From contig NW_026251394.1 in assembly GCF_025118155.1 (NCBI RefSeq), positions 806,001 to 870,000 on the forward strand: DNA of 64,000 nucleotides. The letters are read 5' to 3'. Numbering within the stretch: the stretch's first letter is position 1; every line of letters starts with the position of its first letter. A program made the position numbers and the translations under genes. This DNA comes from Cokeromyces recurvatus (lineage: Eukaryota; Mucoromycota; Mucoromycetes; Mucorales; Mucoraceae). This document shows, one piece after another, positions 22,748 through 34,905 of this stretch. Below the pieces are notes generated by a model. That model had not been told where the DNA came from. It ran no database searches and worked only from the letters and a program-made list of their open reading frames with translations.

Positions 22748-25700
22748 AGGAGAATGTATCGTTAAAATAGATTATGCTGCTTAAAATATATTTCCTTTTT
22801 AGAAAACGAGCATTTATTATTTGTTTCTTTTACATGTATAATAAAGAAAAAAAAATAAATCCTATTTTTTTTTTTTTTTAGATATTGTAAATCAAGTATG
22901 ATGTTATATACGACATATAACAAAAGAATATATAGAGCATATATAAATGTTTAAATATAAGCTTATAAAAGAAAACTTCAAATGGACATAAGATGTAGAA
23001 TATATCAGAATTGCTCGGGCTAAATTATCAATGAAAGAAAGGTTTACTAAGAAAAAAAAACTCCTCCCTTTAGGAACAAGAGTAATAAAAAAAAAAAAAG
23101 AAGGAGGAGATGAGAAGGAAATAAAGAGTGACTATAACACGATTAGTGAATAGGGTTAAAGGGGAACTAATCAAGGAAACCTTGCCCTGATTATGACGGC
23201 AGTGAGGGAGGGGGGGGAGAACAATAAAGTTCATTGAGGATTAAACTAAATTACTGGATAACAACACAAATCAAGGAAGGATATTAAAAATATGCACGCA
23301 GCTGGTGTGTTGTTGGAAGGTCATTTAAAAGCAAGGAAAAAGGGATAATAAGTATATTGAATTAAAGAAAGATAATATGGAGTGTTTAAACTTCTCCATT
23401 TAGAGTTAAATTCCAAATAAATCAATGATATCAAATAAAAGTATCAACGTGATCTAACAGTAAGCGCCCCCCCTCCCTCTTTAAGATTTAATTAAAACTA
23501 AACCATGTTCTCCTTGTACAGATGAAGTGTGGTGAGACATGTTTTACATTTGAATTATATTTGGATAGGATCAAAGTATGTTCCTTGATCTTTATTTATT
23601 ACTCTGAGCTTTTAAAAAAAAAGTATTATGAAGGAATTTAACCTATATATAAATATATACATTTATTTATATATATTTTTCTTATAAAGATGTTGTCTCA
23701 GATGTCTCATCATGACAGTTTTGGATGTCAAACTATGATATTAAATGCAATTAAGATATAAGAAAACATGCTTGAATTCACCTTACTGTTACCAAGATGA
23801 AATGCTTTTTTAATTCGTGTTGTAGCAGACCTCTGCATCATCAAAATTTTTCAATTACTTGTTTGCACTTTATGGCATTTTCTTCAATATACACGCTCTT
23901 TGTATGTATATACATATATATATATATATGACACTTTAATAAATAATAAAATGGGCAGACACACGTCTGCTTTAAAAACGTAATCTATCAAACCGGAGAA
24001 AACGGCAAAACTATTATAAGAGTCGAGGGTAATGCGGGTAATAATGATAAGACGGTTTGTTAAGAGTGGAGCTGTCTTGATAACAAAGTTAATAGAAATA
24101 AACAGTCATTTATGATGAATAAGCTATTCAAACAAAATAATGTATCTTTTACTTTTTATTCTCTCTATTCAGTTCTAATAATAGGTACTATTAGAGTATG
24201 TTCCAGTATACAGTAATGATTATAGATTATATTATATAATAATAATATTAGGAATAGTGCTATTCAACTACATAATTATTTATAAATATACAATACTATA
24301 TATGGTAATAATATTCTATATAATGATAATAATAGTATCATTTCAATAGTTATAAAAAAAAAAATTAATTTTATTTTTAGTAACAATGACAGTTCAAGGA
24401 AGAAGAGAATAAAACTGTATCGTATTATATAAGTGTTAAAAATAGTTTTGCTACGCGTTGTATATGTATCCTCTTATGATACACTGTTTGAGTGAGCTAA
24501 TGTGTGCTTAAAATTATTTTTCTGAAACAAGTAAGCAAAGATATTTGGAGTGGATATTATTTTACGCATACACACACACACACATCTTTCTCCTCAACTA
24601 CTGTTTATAATCTTAACTAACTCCAAGCAGACTTCTCTCTCTTTTTCTATTTTTTTTGTCCTTTAAGGGGAAAATCTCTACATTTTTGTGGTTGATCCTG
24701 TTAATCAAAATAACAAAATTATGACTGTTATTTCGAGAACTAAAAGAAACTTACACTGTTTATGAGTATCATGGTCCCTGCACTAAGATTGTAGAATATA
24801 ACATAATCATTAAATTATATATATGTATACAATGATAGTTATTTATATAAGAATACGAGGATATCCAAGAAGAATGATAAAAGCGTTTATCATGACCGAA
24901 TAAAACTGAGAATTGTCAATGAAGAATACATTATCTCCAAGTCCATAAATCATGAAAAAAAAAAAAAGCTGAAATCTATATTCTTTGATATGATCTGTCT
25001 AGATAATACTTGTCGAGAGTTAACCCAAAGGACAATTAACTCTGAATTTGATAATTATTGAGTTATTATGAAATAACGATAGGACTATCAAAACAAATTA
25101 TGTAGATAAACCATATCTTGGTAGGTAGTCTAAAATGAGCATGTGATATAAACGATGAAGCTGGTATTTACACCTCCTCCTCCATCTAAAAGAAGAAGAA
25201 GAATGGTAGTGCAGTTAAAGCTAAAGAAGACAAGCAAATGATTCAAGTGAAATAAAGCAGATAAATATATATATATATATAAAGTAATAGTAATCTACAA
25301 CTAGTTATAAAGAAGATTGCCAAGTAATAATCTGCTCAAAGAGAAATTTGGCAATAGACGTCAATTTTAAAAGCTAATAGAACAGAATTTAATCAAAGAG
25401 TGATTATTGGAGCATGTACTATCAACTATAGGTCTCAATTCTACAGATCTTTCTCAAAAATGATCATGATTACCACTTGACATTATTATCTATATAATAT
25501 CCAGTTTTTTTTATATTTATAGTAAAGGATGACGGCATTCTTCTAATTTAGTCTAAAGGCTTTAGTATAAATGATCTTATTCCAACCACATTATTTATTC
25601 GGTGCATATGTATAAAAAGGAGAGTTATCCTTTATTTGTTAGTATTATGAAATGAATTATATGTGCTTATTGTATTACAACTGATACAATCACACAAGCA

Positions 25701-26127
25701 TTGATGCTACTACCTTCAATTAAATTAAGGAGAGAAAAAAATAAAATAAAATAAAAAAGAGGGGGTATAATCTATTTTAGTAATAGTAAATAATCTGTTG
25801 CTATAGCGTTATCATCAATAAAACTGAACGTTTACTATAGCAATTAAAGTTAATTTGTACTTGATAAGTTCATATTATATGCAAAATTTGTAATCTGATG
25901 ATCTCCTTTTTTTCCCCTCCTTTTTTTTTAAAATAAAAAAATAAGGCCTCCTTAGTATATATATATATACACACACACACACACATACACTCACTCACTC
26001 ACTCATACTCCCCCTAAACCTTTCTTTTTTCTCTCTCTCTCTCCTCTTTTCTTCTTCTTTCTATTCTAATGTAATTATTTATTTTTTATTTTTTTTTTAT
26101 CTTTCCTTTCCTTTAAATAAATAAAAA
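22748..26127. other. Long intergenic region upstream of E2F, no gene seen
   Basis: This 3.4 kb stretch has no credible open frame on either strand and no tRNA boxes. It contains G-rich patches (about 23205-23220), AT-rich stretches (24180-24360), and CA and CT microsatellites at 25968-26045 just before E2F. It may be a large regulatory region or hold an unrecognised ncRNA. I can support neither from sequence alone. Confidence 0.55.
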
Positions 26128-27154
26128 ATGACAAATAATGAGATGAATAAAGGTACTATTATTGTATGCATTGGATTCTATATCCATTTAAATCATTTTA
26201 TTAGGATCTACCTTGGAGCAAATGAATCAGAGTACATCAACTAGTTCTCAATCATGTAGATATGATTCATCTCTTGGGCTATTAACAAAGAAATTTATTG
26301 CATTACTACGTTCTAGTTTACAAGGAGATTTAGATTTAAATCGAGCAGCGACTTTACTCAATGTACAAAAGAGACGCATTTATGATATTACAAATGTACT
26401 TGAAGGAATTCAATTAATTGAGAAATACTCAAAAAATCATGTGAGATGGATGTAAGTAAGTAAGTAAAAAAAGTGGGAGGGGGGGAGGGGGAAAGGGAAG
26501 GGTGGGGGGTGTAAATCAAGTTTATATATATATATATATATATATCATATATATATATGTGTGTGTGTATGTATATAGAGATATATATCTTTTTTTATTA
26601 TTATTAATTTATGTATCTTGTATATAAAAAGAGGGAATAATATGAAATCAAAAGAACTTGAGCAAAGATTGGCCTTTTTAAAGAATGAGAATGCATCCTT
26701 GGAAGAAAGATATAGACGATTGAGACAATTTAAACAACAAGTAGATGAAGAAACTGAAAGAATAATCAAGAATAATGCTTCTTATTGTTATTTAACACTT
26801 GAGGACATAGCAGGATTTGAAGTGATGACAAAGGAACAAGAATCGCTGGTAGTAGTAAATGCACCTTATAATACAGATATTGAATTACATTCAACTGAAA
26901 CTAACAAAAGAAAAAGACCTAATTGTGAAGAAGAGGTAAAATAGATGTAAGAATTAAAAATATAGAACAATTAAAACAACATGGAGGTTTTCCCTATTTA
27001 TTTATTTACTCTTTCAAATTACACACAGAATTATATTTTATCTTCTTCTTTAACAACAAAATGTTATATTCGAGTACCTGAAAATTCAAATCACTTTCTT
27101 CGTATATCTTCATTGAGACAACAATCAAAGAAGGAGAAAAAGAAAAAAGCATAA
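26128..27154 (+). CDS. E2F-family transcription factor
   Basis: Four exons give about 255 residues. Exon 1 is 25 nt (26128-26152). The winged-helix DNA-binding domain spans about residues 24-90: [20 protein letters not shown], then [20 protein letters not shown], with the DNA-contacting RRxYD. A heptad-rich dimerisation helix follows ([20 protein letters not shown]). The CM domain is recognisable as [12 protein letters not shown]...[14 protein letters not shown] and KCYIRVPEN. The protein ends in a lysine-rich tail (KKEKKKKA), with no visible retinoblastoma-binding transactivation segment. E2F drives G1/S genes with a DP partner. Intron 2 contains a G-rich and an AT tract. Dikarya lack E2F, so this gene points to an early-diverging fungus. 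Confidence 0.92.
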
Positions 27155-27381
27155 TTTTTCATATAAAGTAATAAAATAAATACATGCATATAAAAAGAAG
27201 GATACGCATATAGAGTAAAGAAGAAGAAAGGATAATGTATGTTTTGATAATATGCACGCATAGAGAGAGAGAGAGAGAGAGGAAATATTAGACTGTAAAC
27301 ATACTCTATGTTCACTAAAAAAGACATGTATTATCATGCACTCTTTTACTTTTTATTATTATTATGTACAGTCACTTTGGG

Positions 27382-27422
<41 letters not shown>

Positions 27423-27549
27423 CCAGGCAACAGTAGCTGAGCATTATGGGGGGTGACAGAAAATACTTTTTCATTATTATTATTATTATTATCATTATTA
27501 TCATTATTTTCATACTTGTAACAAATTATTAGCATTGCTTAATCTAGAA
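27155..27549. other. Intergenic region with A37 tract
   Basis: A 395-nt gap between E2F and the metaxin-like gene, both on the plus strand. It has a (GA)n tract near 27262-27280, A37 at 27384-27420 and (ATT)n near 27473-27505. No gene is seen. Confidence 0.5.
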
Positions 27550-28819
27550 ATGACAGAAACACCAAGTTCAAAATACGGCGAATTACCAACACTACAATTG
27601 CCTTCATTCTTGGATTTTCTAAAATTGAAAAACTTTCCACTTGTAACATTTCCTGCTGTTCATGAACCTTTTAGACCTACAAAGGATACTTTATATATTT
27701 ATGGTCCTGGCTACAGGAAAAGTCAAGCAAGTTTTGACGTCGATTGCTTAATTGTTCAAGTAAAGTAAAAAATTGAAACGTACATTTGTATATAATTTTT
27801 GAATTGTTCAACTTTCTTCATGTTAGATGTATCTCAAGTTTTGTGGAATTGAATACAATGTTAATTACATTAATGAACCAGTTGCATCCCCCTCTGGTAT
27901 ATAGATATATTTATGCTAATAGTATGATTGACTTGATTTATTTATTTTTTATCTTGAATAGGCCAACTTCCATTTTTAGCGACAGTATCAGGTGCAATCT
28001 ATGATAATAAAGAAATTATTCAATGGGTTAAAGAAACAAGGGTACGAAATAGATGGGGTTTTTTTTAAAAAAAAGAAAGAGAATAGAGTAATTAATACTT
28101 ATTTAGGGTATGGAGAAACAAGTAGAAACACATGGAGAACAAGCAAAAGCCTTTATGGCGCTTGTGGAAACTAAACTAAGAGCTGCATTGGTAAGGGATG
28201 GAAAAAAAAAAATAGAATAAAATTTAATTTTGTCAAAAGTTATTTTCAATGTGGTTAGAGCCGTTAAACGCAAATGAAATTACTTATAAAGCTTATTATG
28301 GTCATGTGCCTAAGCCTATAGATAGGATTATTTCTTATAAAAAACACAACAAAGTGATTCAAGGATTATTAGCAGATCGAGACATCCTCGTAAGAGAAGA
28401 GGTATAAAATAGATAAGATAGATATAAATACAAGAATTAAAAGGTTTAACCCCGCCCCATCTTTATTCTTAAAGATTTATGAAGGCGCTGCACAAACATT
28501 AGAAGCGCTTTCAATCAAATTAGGCAATGACACTTACTTTTTTAATTCAAAGTATGACTGGATAAACAAACAAAAAAAAAATTATTTGTTTGTTTATTTA
28601 TTTACTTATTCACTTATTTGTTTATTTACTAGTGAACCTACTTTTATGGACGCTGTCATATTTTCTTATCTTCATTGTATATTAAGTATGCCACATAGTG
28701 TAGATGATCAATACACAGAAGAAGAAAGGAAACAAGCTTCGACATTAAGTAAATTAGTTCGTAAATATGAAAATTTACATCAATATGCAAAGAATATATA
28801 TGAAAATTGGTTAAAATAA
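27550..28819 (+). CDS. Metaxin/SAM37-like mitochondrial outer-membrane assembly protein
   Basis: About seven exons give about 290 residues. The start used is ATG 27550 (MTETPSSKYGELPTLQLPSF). The core shows metaxin features: a thioredoxin-like start (TLYIYGPGYRKSQASFDVDC), MYLKFCGIEYNVNYINEPVA, PSGQLPFLATVSGAIYDNKE, and a GST-C-like half with MWLEPLNANEITYKAYYGHV and EPTFMDAVIFSYLHCILSMP. Metaxins belong to the SAM/TOB machinery that inserts beta-barrel proteins into the mitochondrial outer membrane. I see no clear C-terminal anchor, so it more resembles metaxin-2-type members than Sam37. Its stop lies 2 nt from the stop of the convergent RPP30 gene. Confidence 0.8.
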
Positions 28820-28821
28820 AA

Positions 28822-30122
28822 TTATTGGGGCCTTTTGGCCTTCTTGGTTGATTTCTTGGATGACTGTTGCTGTTCATTATTTTTACGTTTCAAAACGGCA
28901 TTTTCTGATTCACGAAAGAGTTGTTTTTTATCAAAACTGATGGTGGCATTATAGGTTAATCTTCTTGTTTCTAAATTAGTGAAATTAGTGAAATTTATCT
29001 ACAAAGTCTTCATTGTATCTCTATTACCTGCTTTCTTTAGTAATTTAGGATAATTGACTGAAATAGTTGCTTCAATTTGATCTTGTGTCATACCATACAT
29101 ACTTGCTCTATTCAATTTTTTTGAATTATTATTTCGTTTACTTTTTTTTTTTTTTTTTTTTACTAAACATGTAATCTTTACAGTATCCTTAAATCACTTG
29201 TTCTTCTTATATCTAAAGCTCTTATCGCTTCACTTGAAAAAATCAAATTATGTCCTCGAGTAACTTCTATTAATCTCTTTACGTTATTAAAAAACATGGA
29301 TTTTCTACTAGGATCTAAATGACAGTTAAAATACGAGTGTATCATGTTTATTCTATTTATTTTTTTTTTTTTACCTCTAAATGATTGTGAATAACAAATT
29401 TCAAAAAAAATACCACGATTTACTGCTACTTGTGCCATGGCAAAGTTGGGTAAAGCTCTTGATTTAGCTAAATCAATTGATATTAAATCCACTTCTAACG
29501 TTTGACAAGCGTGTTTACAGATATCTAAATTTGTAGGACGAACTGCTAAAATTCCAATTTTAGGATAGGCTGAACTAGATGACTACCAAGAAAAGAAGAG
29601 GAAGTAGAGATTTGGGGGGGGTTTTTTTTTAATAACAATAACAATAATCATATATATATGTATATGTATATGTATGTATATATTTACAAGCTGATAGTTA
29701 TGTTTGGTGTCTTCTATTAATAATGTAGCTCTTGTTAATTGTTGAATGTTTGGATATTTTTCAGGTGCTATTGGACTTATTGGCTAATAAAAAAAAATAT
29801 ATATAAATATAAATATACATACAATACATGTATATATATAAGGAAGGGGAATTAATCAATGAAAGTAAAAAGAGATTGTGTTTTATTACAACTCTACCTC
29901 AACATTGGCTAGATTTCCTTCCAATGTTAAATTAAGAGCTATAATGCCTTTAGTGTCGACTATTTTTTTTTTTTTTTAAGTTGTCATTTTAGTTTAATTA
30001 TTTTGACTTTTGTATATTAATTTAAATGTACTTGAATGGAGTCGATTCAGTATTTTTTCAATTCTCTCACGTTCAACAGTATCATTGTTATTAGGATAAG
30101 GTATATTGAAATCGTAAATCAT
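28822..30122 (-). CDS. RNase P/MRP subunit p30 (RPP30/Rpp1-like)
   Basis: About seven exons give about 300 residues. Start ATG 30122-30120 (MIYDFNIPYPNNNDTVERER) and stop TAA 28824-28822. The PHP-like barrel strands match the family: KIGILAVRPTNLDICKHACQ, VDLISIDLAKSRALPNFAMA, QVAVNRGIFFEICY, then LIEVTRGHNLIFSSEAIRAL and DIRRTSDLRIL, followed by the helical segment YGMTQDQIEATISVNYPKLL. The C-terminus is a basic tail ending KKSTKKAKRPQ. The protein is a core subunit of RNase P (tRNA 5' processing) and RNase MRP (rRNA processing). An additional upstream open frame (30203-30403) belongs to the leader. The last intron contains a direct repeat of an 11-mer (TTTCACTAATT). Confidence 0.88.
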
Positions 30123-30455
30123 ATTCTACTTTATACAATAATAATAATAAAAAAAAAAAAGGCGTAAAGTGATTGATTACCCAATCAAGAGGCTTAGTAT
30201 ATTTAAAGTTGAGGTCGAGTCACGAAAAACACCAAAAAAAAAAAGAGAAAGCATTTAGCATTTAAACAAATATAAAAACTCCATCTTTTGAACTCAGCAT
30301 GAATGAATCTAGTAAAAAAAAAAAAAAAAAAATAGTGTACCTTGTTTAATATAACCATTATTATATAATTTATATTTATTTGGTCTTTTTTTTTTTCTGT
30401 CATTGTTTATTTACTTTTTGGCTAGATTATATTATTATTATTCAACTGTTAAACT
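30123..30455. promoter_or_regulatory. Divergent promoter region, RPP30 / mitochondrial IF-2
   Basis: A 333-nt gap between two divergent starts. It is rich in A and T runs (A18 near 30314-30331) and I see no specific binding site. Confidence 0.4.
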
Positions 30456-33329
30456 ATGAATAGGCTATTATTATTGAAACAATGTAATCTTAAGATTGAC
30501 CTTTGTCGATCCTGGATGGGCAGACCCATGTATTTTCAAACAGCGAGTAGATTATTAAATGGATTAGGCAAACCAACATTAAAAGAGACAGATCATACGA
30601 CTGTCAAGAGCCTGGCAAAAACCAATTGGAGTATAAAAAAAAATATGGCACCTCAAAGAGACTGGAGTCGACCGAGTCCATCTGACACTTTAAAGAATAC
30701 TACGACTACAATGTCAAAGGCACAGAAAAGAGAACGTAAAAAGGAGCAAGAAGAGTTAATGGCTTTATTAAAAGAAGAAGAAAGGGAGCGTCAATTGATG
30801 CAAGCTAGAAGAGCAAAGAATATGAAGAAAAAACAGGAACAAATAAAAGATGTCTATATTCCTGAATTTGTTAATGTGGCTAACCTTTCAAGAGTGCTAG
30901 GGGTTAGGATTGGTATGTCCATTCTTTTTTTTTTTTTGAGGTTTTTTTTCTTAAAAAAAAAAAAGGCTTGATTTTGGAACTCTTTTTTGTTTTATTAATA
31001 GTCTGTTTGTAATGTAGAACAAGTGATAAGAACAATGGAAGAATTAGAAATGGGGAATGCATTGCATGATAGAAGTAAATATATCATTATTTTATTTGTT
31101 CTCTTATTCATATATAATTATCTAGTGCTTAATGCTGAAGAGTCAAGTCTTATTGCAATGCAGTTAAATATGAATCCTATTGTAGATTCAAAACAATCGC
31201 TTGATTTATATCCACGGTAAACTATCAAAATAGAAATAGATAATAAATAGGAATACAAATAATGGTTATTATAGATCAAATCCTGTAGATCCTAGCTTAT
31301 TAATGGATAGACCACCTATTGTTACTATAATGGGACATGTCGATCATGGGAAAACTACACTTTTAGATTCACTCCGTAAGACATCAGTAGCTGCAGCTGA
31401 AGCAGGTGGCATTACACAGCATATTGGTGCTTTCTCAGGTATTATTTATTTATTTATTTATAGTAAATGGTTTTATTTATATTTATATGCATTTATATTT
31501 ATATTTATTTATTTATATATACATACATACTAGTCAAGTTACCATCAAATAAGACAATTACATTTTTAGATACACCTGGTCATGCCGCTTTTTCAGCCAT
31601 GCGTCAAAGAGGTGCACAAGTAACGGATATTGTTGTTTTAGTAGTAGCGGCTGATGATGGTATTATGCCTCAAACAATAGAAGCTATTGAACATGCACAT
31701 GCAGCTCAAGTACCTATTGTTGTTGCTATTAATAAATGTGATAAACCCGGTGTAGATCCAACACATGTGAAACAAGAATTAAGTCGATACAACGTTCATC
31801 TGGAAGAAATAGGAGGTGATGTACCCTGTGTTGAAGTTTCAGGTTTAACAGGGAAAAACTTGGATCAGTTAGAGGAAACGATCATTACGTTATCTGAAGT
31901 TTTAGAACTCAAGGCAGAGAGAGTGAATGATGCAGAAGGTATCGTGATTGAATCAGAGATTGAAAAGGGTCGAGGTAATGTGGCTACTGTACTTGTTAAA
32001 CAAGGCACTTTAAAAGTTGGTTCGGTGATCGTGGCGGGACAAACATGGTGTAAAGTACGTTCTATGGTTGATCATCAAGGAAAATCTGTCAAATCAGCTA
32101 CACCTGGTATGCCTGTAAAAGTCATTGGTTGGAAAAATATTCCCCATGCAGGTGATGAAATGTTAACTGCAAAAGATGAGGTATATTTTTTTTTGAAATT
32201 CCACTCATATCAAAAGAAAAAAAAAAAAAAAAAAAAGAAAAAAGAAAAAGGGAATTAATATAATTTTAAAAATAGAATTTAGCTAAAACTGTAGTAGAAA
32301 ATCGTGTTGCACGACATGAAAGAGACCAGCAATTACGTGATTTAGAAGTCATTAATGATAAACGTAGAAAACAAAGAGAGCAATTAGAGCAAGAACGTAT
32401 AGCTGAAAAAGCATATAAAAAAGAAATGTTCATGTATCAACAGGGACTTATCGAGACAATACCTGAATCATTAGGAAAGAGATTAAGTGCAATTGAATCT
32501 TCTTTAAAAGAAGAATTCGATACAACATCTGAGGAGAAAAATGATATGTTGGAATTTAGAGCTGTAGTCAAAGGTAAGAAAAGAAAATATACATATATAT
32601 CAATCAATCTTAAATGAAATAATAATATTAAAATATCTTTTATTTTGATAGGTGATGTAAGTGGTACAGTAGAAGCTGTCGTAAATTGTCTCGAAGAACT
32701 TAAAAATAAGCAGATCAGAGTTAAAGTTATACATAGTGGTGTTGGCAATATTTCGGAAAGTGATTTACAACTTGCTGCTGCCAGTGACGGTCAAGTGATA
32801 GGATTTAATGTAAAAGCAGACAAGAGAATTCAAGCCGAGGCATCTAAACTTAATGTGCCAATCAAATCTTACTCTGTTATTTATAAACTTCTAGAAGAAA
32901 CTAAAGATGAATTGAGCAATATGCTTCCTCCCATTATGTCTACACAAGTTATTGGTGAAGCAGCATTACTACAAACATTTGAAATTAGTACTAAAGGAAG
33001 AGAAACTCGTTCAGTAGCAGGTTGTCGTATTACGAATGGTGTAATTCATAAGAATAGTCGTGTACGAATCGTACGTAATAAAGAGATAATTTGGGAAGGT
33101 AACAAAATAATAATGATAATAATATTGACGTCAATCTAAAAAAAAATCTTTTATTTCATTATTACCATGAAAAAAAAGGAGAATTAAGTGCACTTAGACA
33201 AGTAAAAAAGATATCTCAGAGGCCAAGAAAGGTTTAGAATGCGGTATGTCTTTTGATGGGTTTACTGATTTCCAACCCGGAGACATTATTCAAAGTATAC
33301 AAACAATTGAAACTAAGCAAAAATTGTAA
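30456..33329 (+). CDS. Mitochondrial translation initiation factor IF-2, frame broken near the C-terminus
   Basis: About nine exons give about 750 residues. A basic N-terminus ([20 protein letters not shown]) fits a mitochondrial presequence. After a Lys/Glu-rich linker come IF-2 N-terminal helices ([19 protein letters not shown]) and the GTPase core: G1 [19 protein letters not shown] (switch region), G3 DTPGHAAF, G4 NKCD. Then domain II, a long helix and the C-terminal fMet-tRNA-binding domain ([20 protein letters not shown]). It positions initiator tRNA on the mitoribosome. In the last exon the A run at 33204-33209 has six A; the frame then reads TAG after RKV. One extra A would give the conserved [20 protein letters not shown] and stop at 33329. 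The coordinates given assume the uninterrupted family frame. Confidence 0.88.
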
Positions 33330-33759
33330 ACAAAAGTCTTCAGCAATGAATATTATTAATATAACGATTTCTTTATTAATCATTCAACACAAAAAAAAAA
33401 TAAGAAAAATAAAAAAAAGAATGAAATTGAACAAAAAAAAAAAAAAGTATTTGAGACGGCGTTTAAATATATTCTAAACACCGGATATTAAGCTTTTGTA
33501 TGTAAGTATCATATGATCTCCATTTTTAATTGGATACCTTTCATTTACCCGTTCCAAAAAAAAAGGGTGTGTATTAAATGCTAGAAATTATATAAATACA
33601 ACACAAAATCCAGGATTCTACATAGAATATATTTATAATTTTTTTTTAAAGCAGTAAAAAAAAAAAAAGAGCTCTATTTTACTACATTATTTTTCTTTTC
33701 TTTTTTTTCTTGAATATTCTTTTCTCTTTCTTTCTTTTCCGCCCTTATTTATAAAGAAT
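33330..33759. other. Intergenic region, T-rich leader of the next gene
   Basis: This 430-nt stretch has A-rich tracts after IF-2 and a pyrimidine-rich tract at 33690-33740 leading to the next start. Apparent frames here are lysine-rich readings of A runs. Confidence 0.5.
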
Positions 33760-34233
33760 ATGTTAAATACTACTTCTCGACAGTGTTCAATTTCATCTTC
33801 ACATTGTTCTTCAACCAAGTCAAGCCATTCGTTTTGGTCAAAGATAAGTCAGCTATTTCGATCTTATCATCATAGCCATCATAGTAGTAGAAGTAGTAGA
33901 AGAAGTAGCTATAGTAGTAAATATAGTTCAGCATTTTCACGCCAAACAACAGGCCATTATAGTAATACTACATTATCAGATATGTCAGTACAAACGATCG
34001 ATACCAATCATAGCTCATCACAAAAGCGTTCTAGAAAGCAACTTGTAAATCATGTAGATAATAGTGTGCCACAAATGATTATTCCTCCTTTCAGTCCAAC
34101 CTATTGTAAAGAGAACGAGTTCCCTTACTCTAATTTTTACGTGAAACTACCAGACGGCAGATGGATGATTCGATATAGAGATGGCAATCGTGACATTCTT
34201 CGTACAGATATTGTAGAAGGCTACATGATTTAA
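33760..34233 (+). CDS. Ser/His-rich small protein with a compact C-terminal block, unknown function
   Basis: An intronless frame of 157 codons. Residues 1-80 are very rich in Ser, His and Arg (SHSFWSKISQLFRSYHHSHH, then SRSSRRSSYSSKYSSAF), suggesting a disordered, possibly phosphorylated region. The C-terminal 40 residues are different in character: ENEFPYSNFYVKLPDGRWMI then RYRDGNRDILRTDIVEGYMI, a dense mix of aromatic and charged residues that looks like a small folded beta unit. I do not recognise a family. The ATG follows a T-rich leader and the frame ends naturally. The sharp change in composition makes a spurious frame unlikely. Confidence 0.7.
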   Translation: MLNTTSRQCSISSSHCSSTKSSHSFWSKISQLFRSYHHSHHSSRSSRRSSYSSKYSSAFSRQTTGHYSNTTLSDMSVQTIDTNHSSSQKRSRKQLVNHVDNSVPQMIIPPFSPTYCKENEFPYSNFYVKLPDGRWMIRYRDGNRDILRTDIVEGYMI

Positions 34234-34774
34234 AAGGGATATATTCCTTATTAAGATGTGTAATCAGCCCAGTGTGTCTCCTTCTTTCCCTGTGTGTGTA
34301 TTTTTATACTTTATTATACCTTTATATACCTATGTGCTTTATATAGTTTTTATTTCTTTTTTTTTGATTGATTCTATAAACATATTGTACATTTCTATAC
34401 CTATATTCATCCCTTATTTTTATTTTGTGTATGCATTATTTATTATAAATAAAGATTTATTTATCATATAATTGAATATTACATTCATATCAGTTCTAAT
34501 CTCCTCTAAGAATTTCTTAAATACAATTATTATCTGACATCAGTAAAAAAAAAAAAAAAAAAAAAAAATACTGCTTTGTTTCATTATTGAACGGCGTTAT
34601 TAAAATTAAAAATAAAAATCCGAGATTTATATTTGTTTTGTGTTAAGTAGATCCCCTTTTTTGTAATCCATAATAAATACCAGCAGCTCATTCCGGACCA
34701 TTTTTTTTTGCTTATTACATAGTTAAAATAAAAATAAAAAAAAATCATGGTATATATTTTTATTTTATTTTCAG

Positions 34775-34905
34775 GTTATATATAAAAAAAATAAAATAAA
34801 TAAAAAAATAAAAATAAAAATAATAAAAATAAATAAAAATAAATAAAAAAATAAAATAAAAATAAAATAAAAATAAAAATAAATAAAAAAATAAAAATAA
34901 ATAAT
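34775..34905. repeat. Degenerate AAAAT/AAAT array
   Basis: About 130 nt consist only of A runs of 2-7 nt separated by single T, with no G or C. It is probably a slippage-expanded microsatellite. Confidence 0.85.

Noticed and set aside
30203..30403. Frame upstream of RPP30 start on the minus strand
   Set aside because: The RPP30 family start (MIYDFNIPYP) is in place at 30122; the upstream frame is Lys/Phe-rich from homopolymers and would only be a leader.
33125..33136. TGACGTCA CRE-like site
   Set aside because: It lies inside the last intron of the IF-2 gene and has no promoter context.
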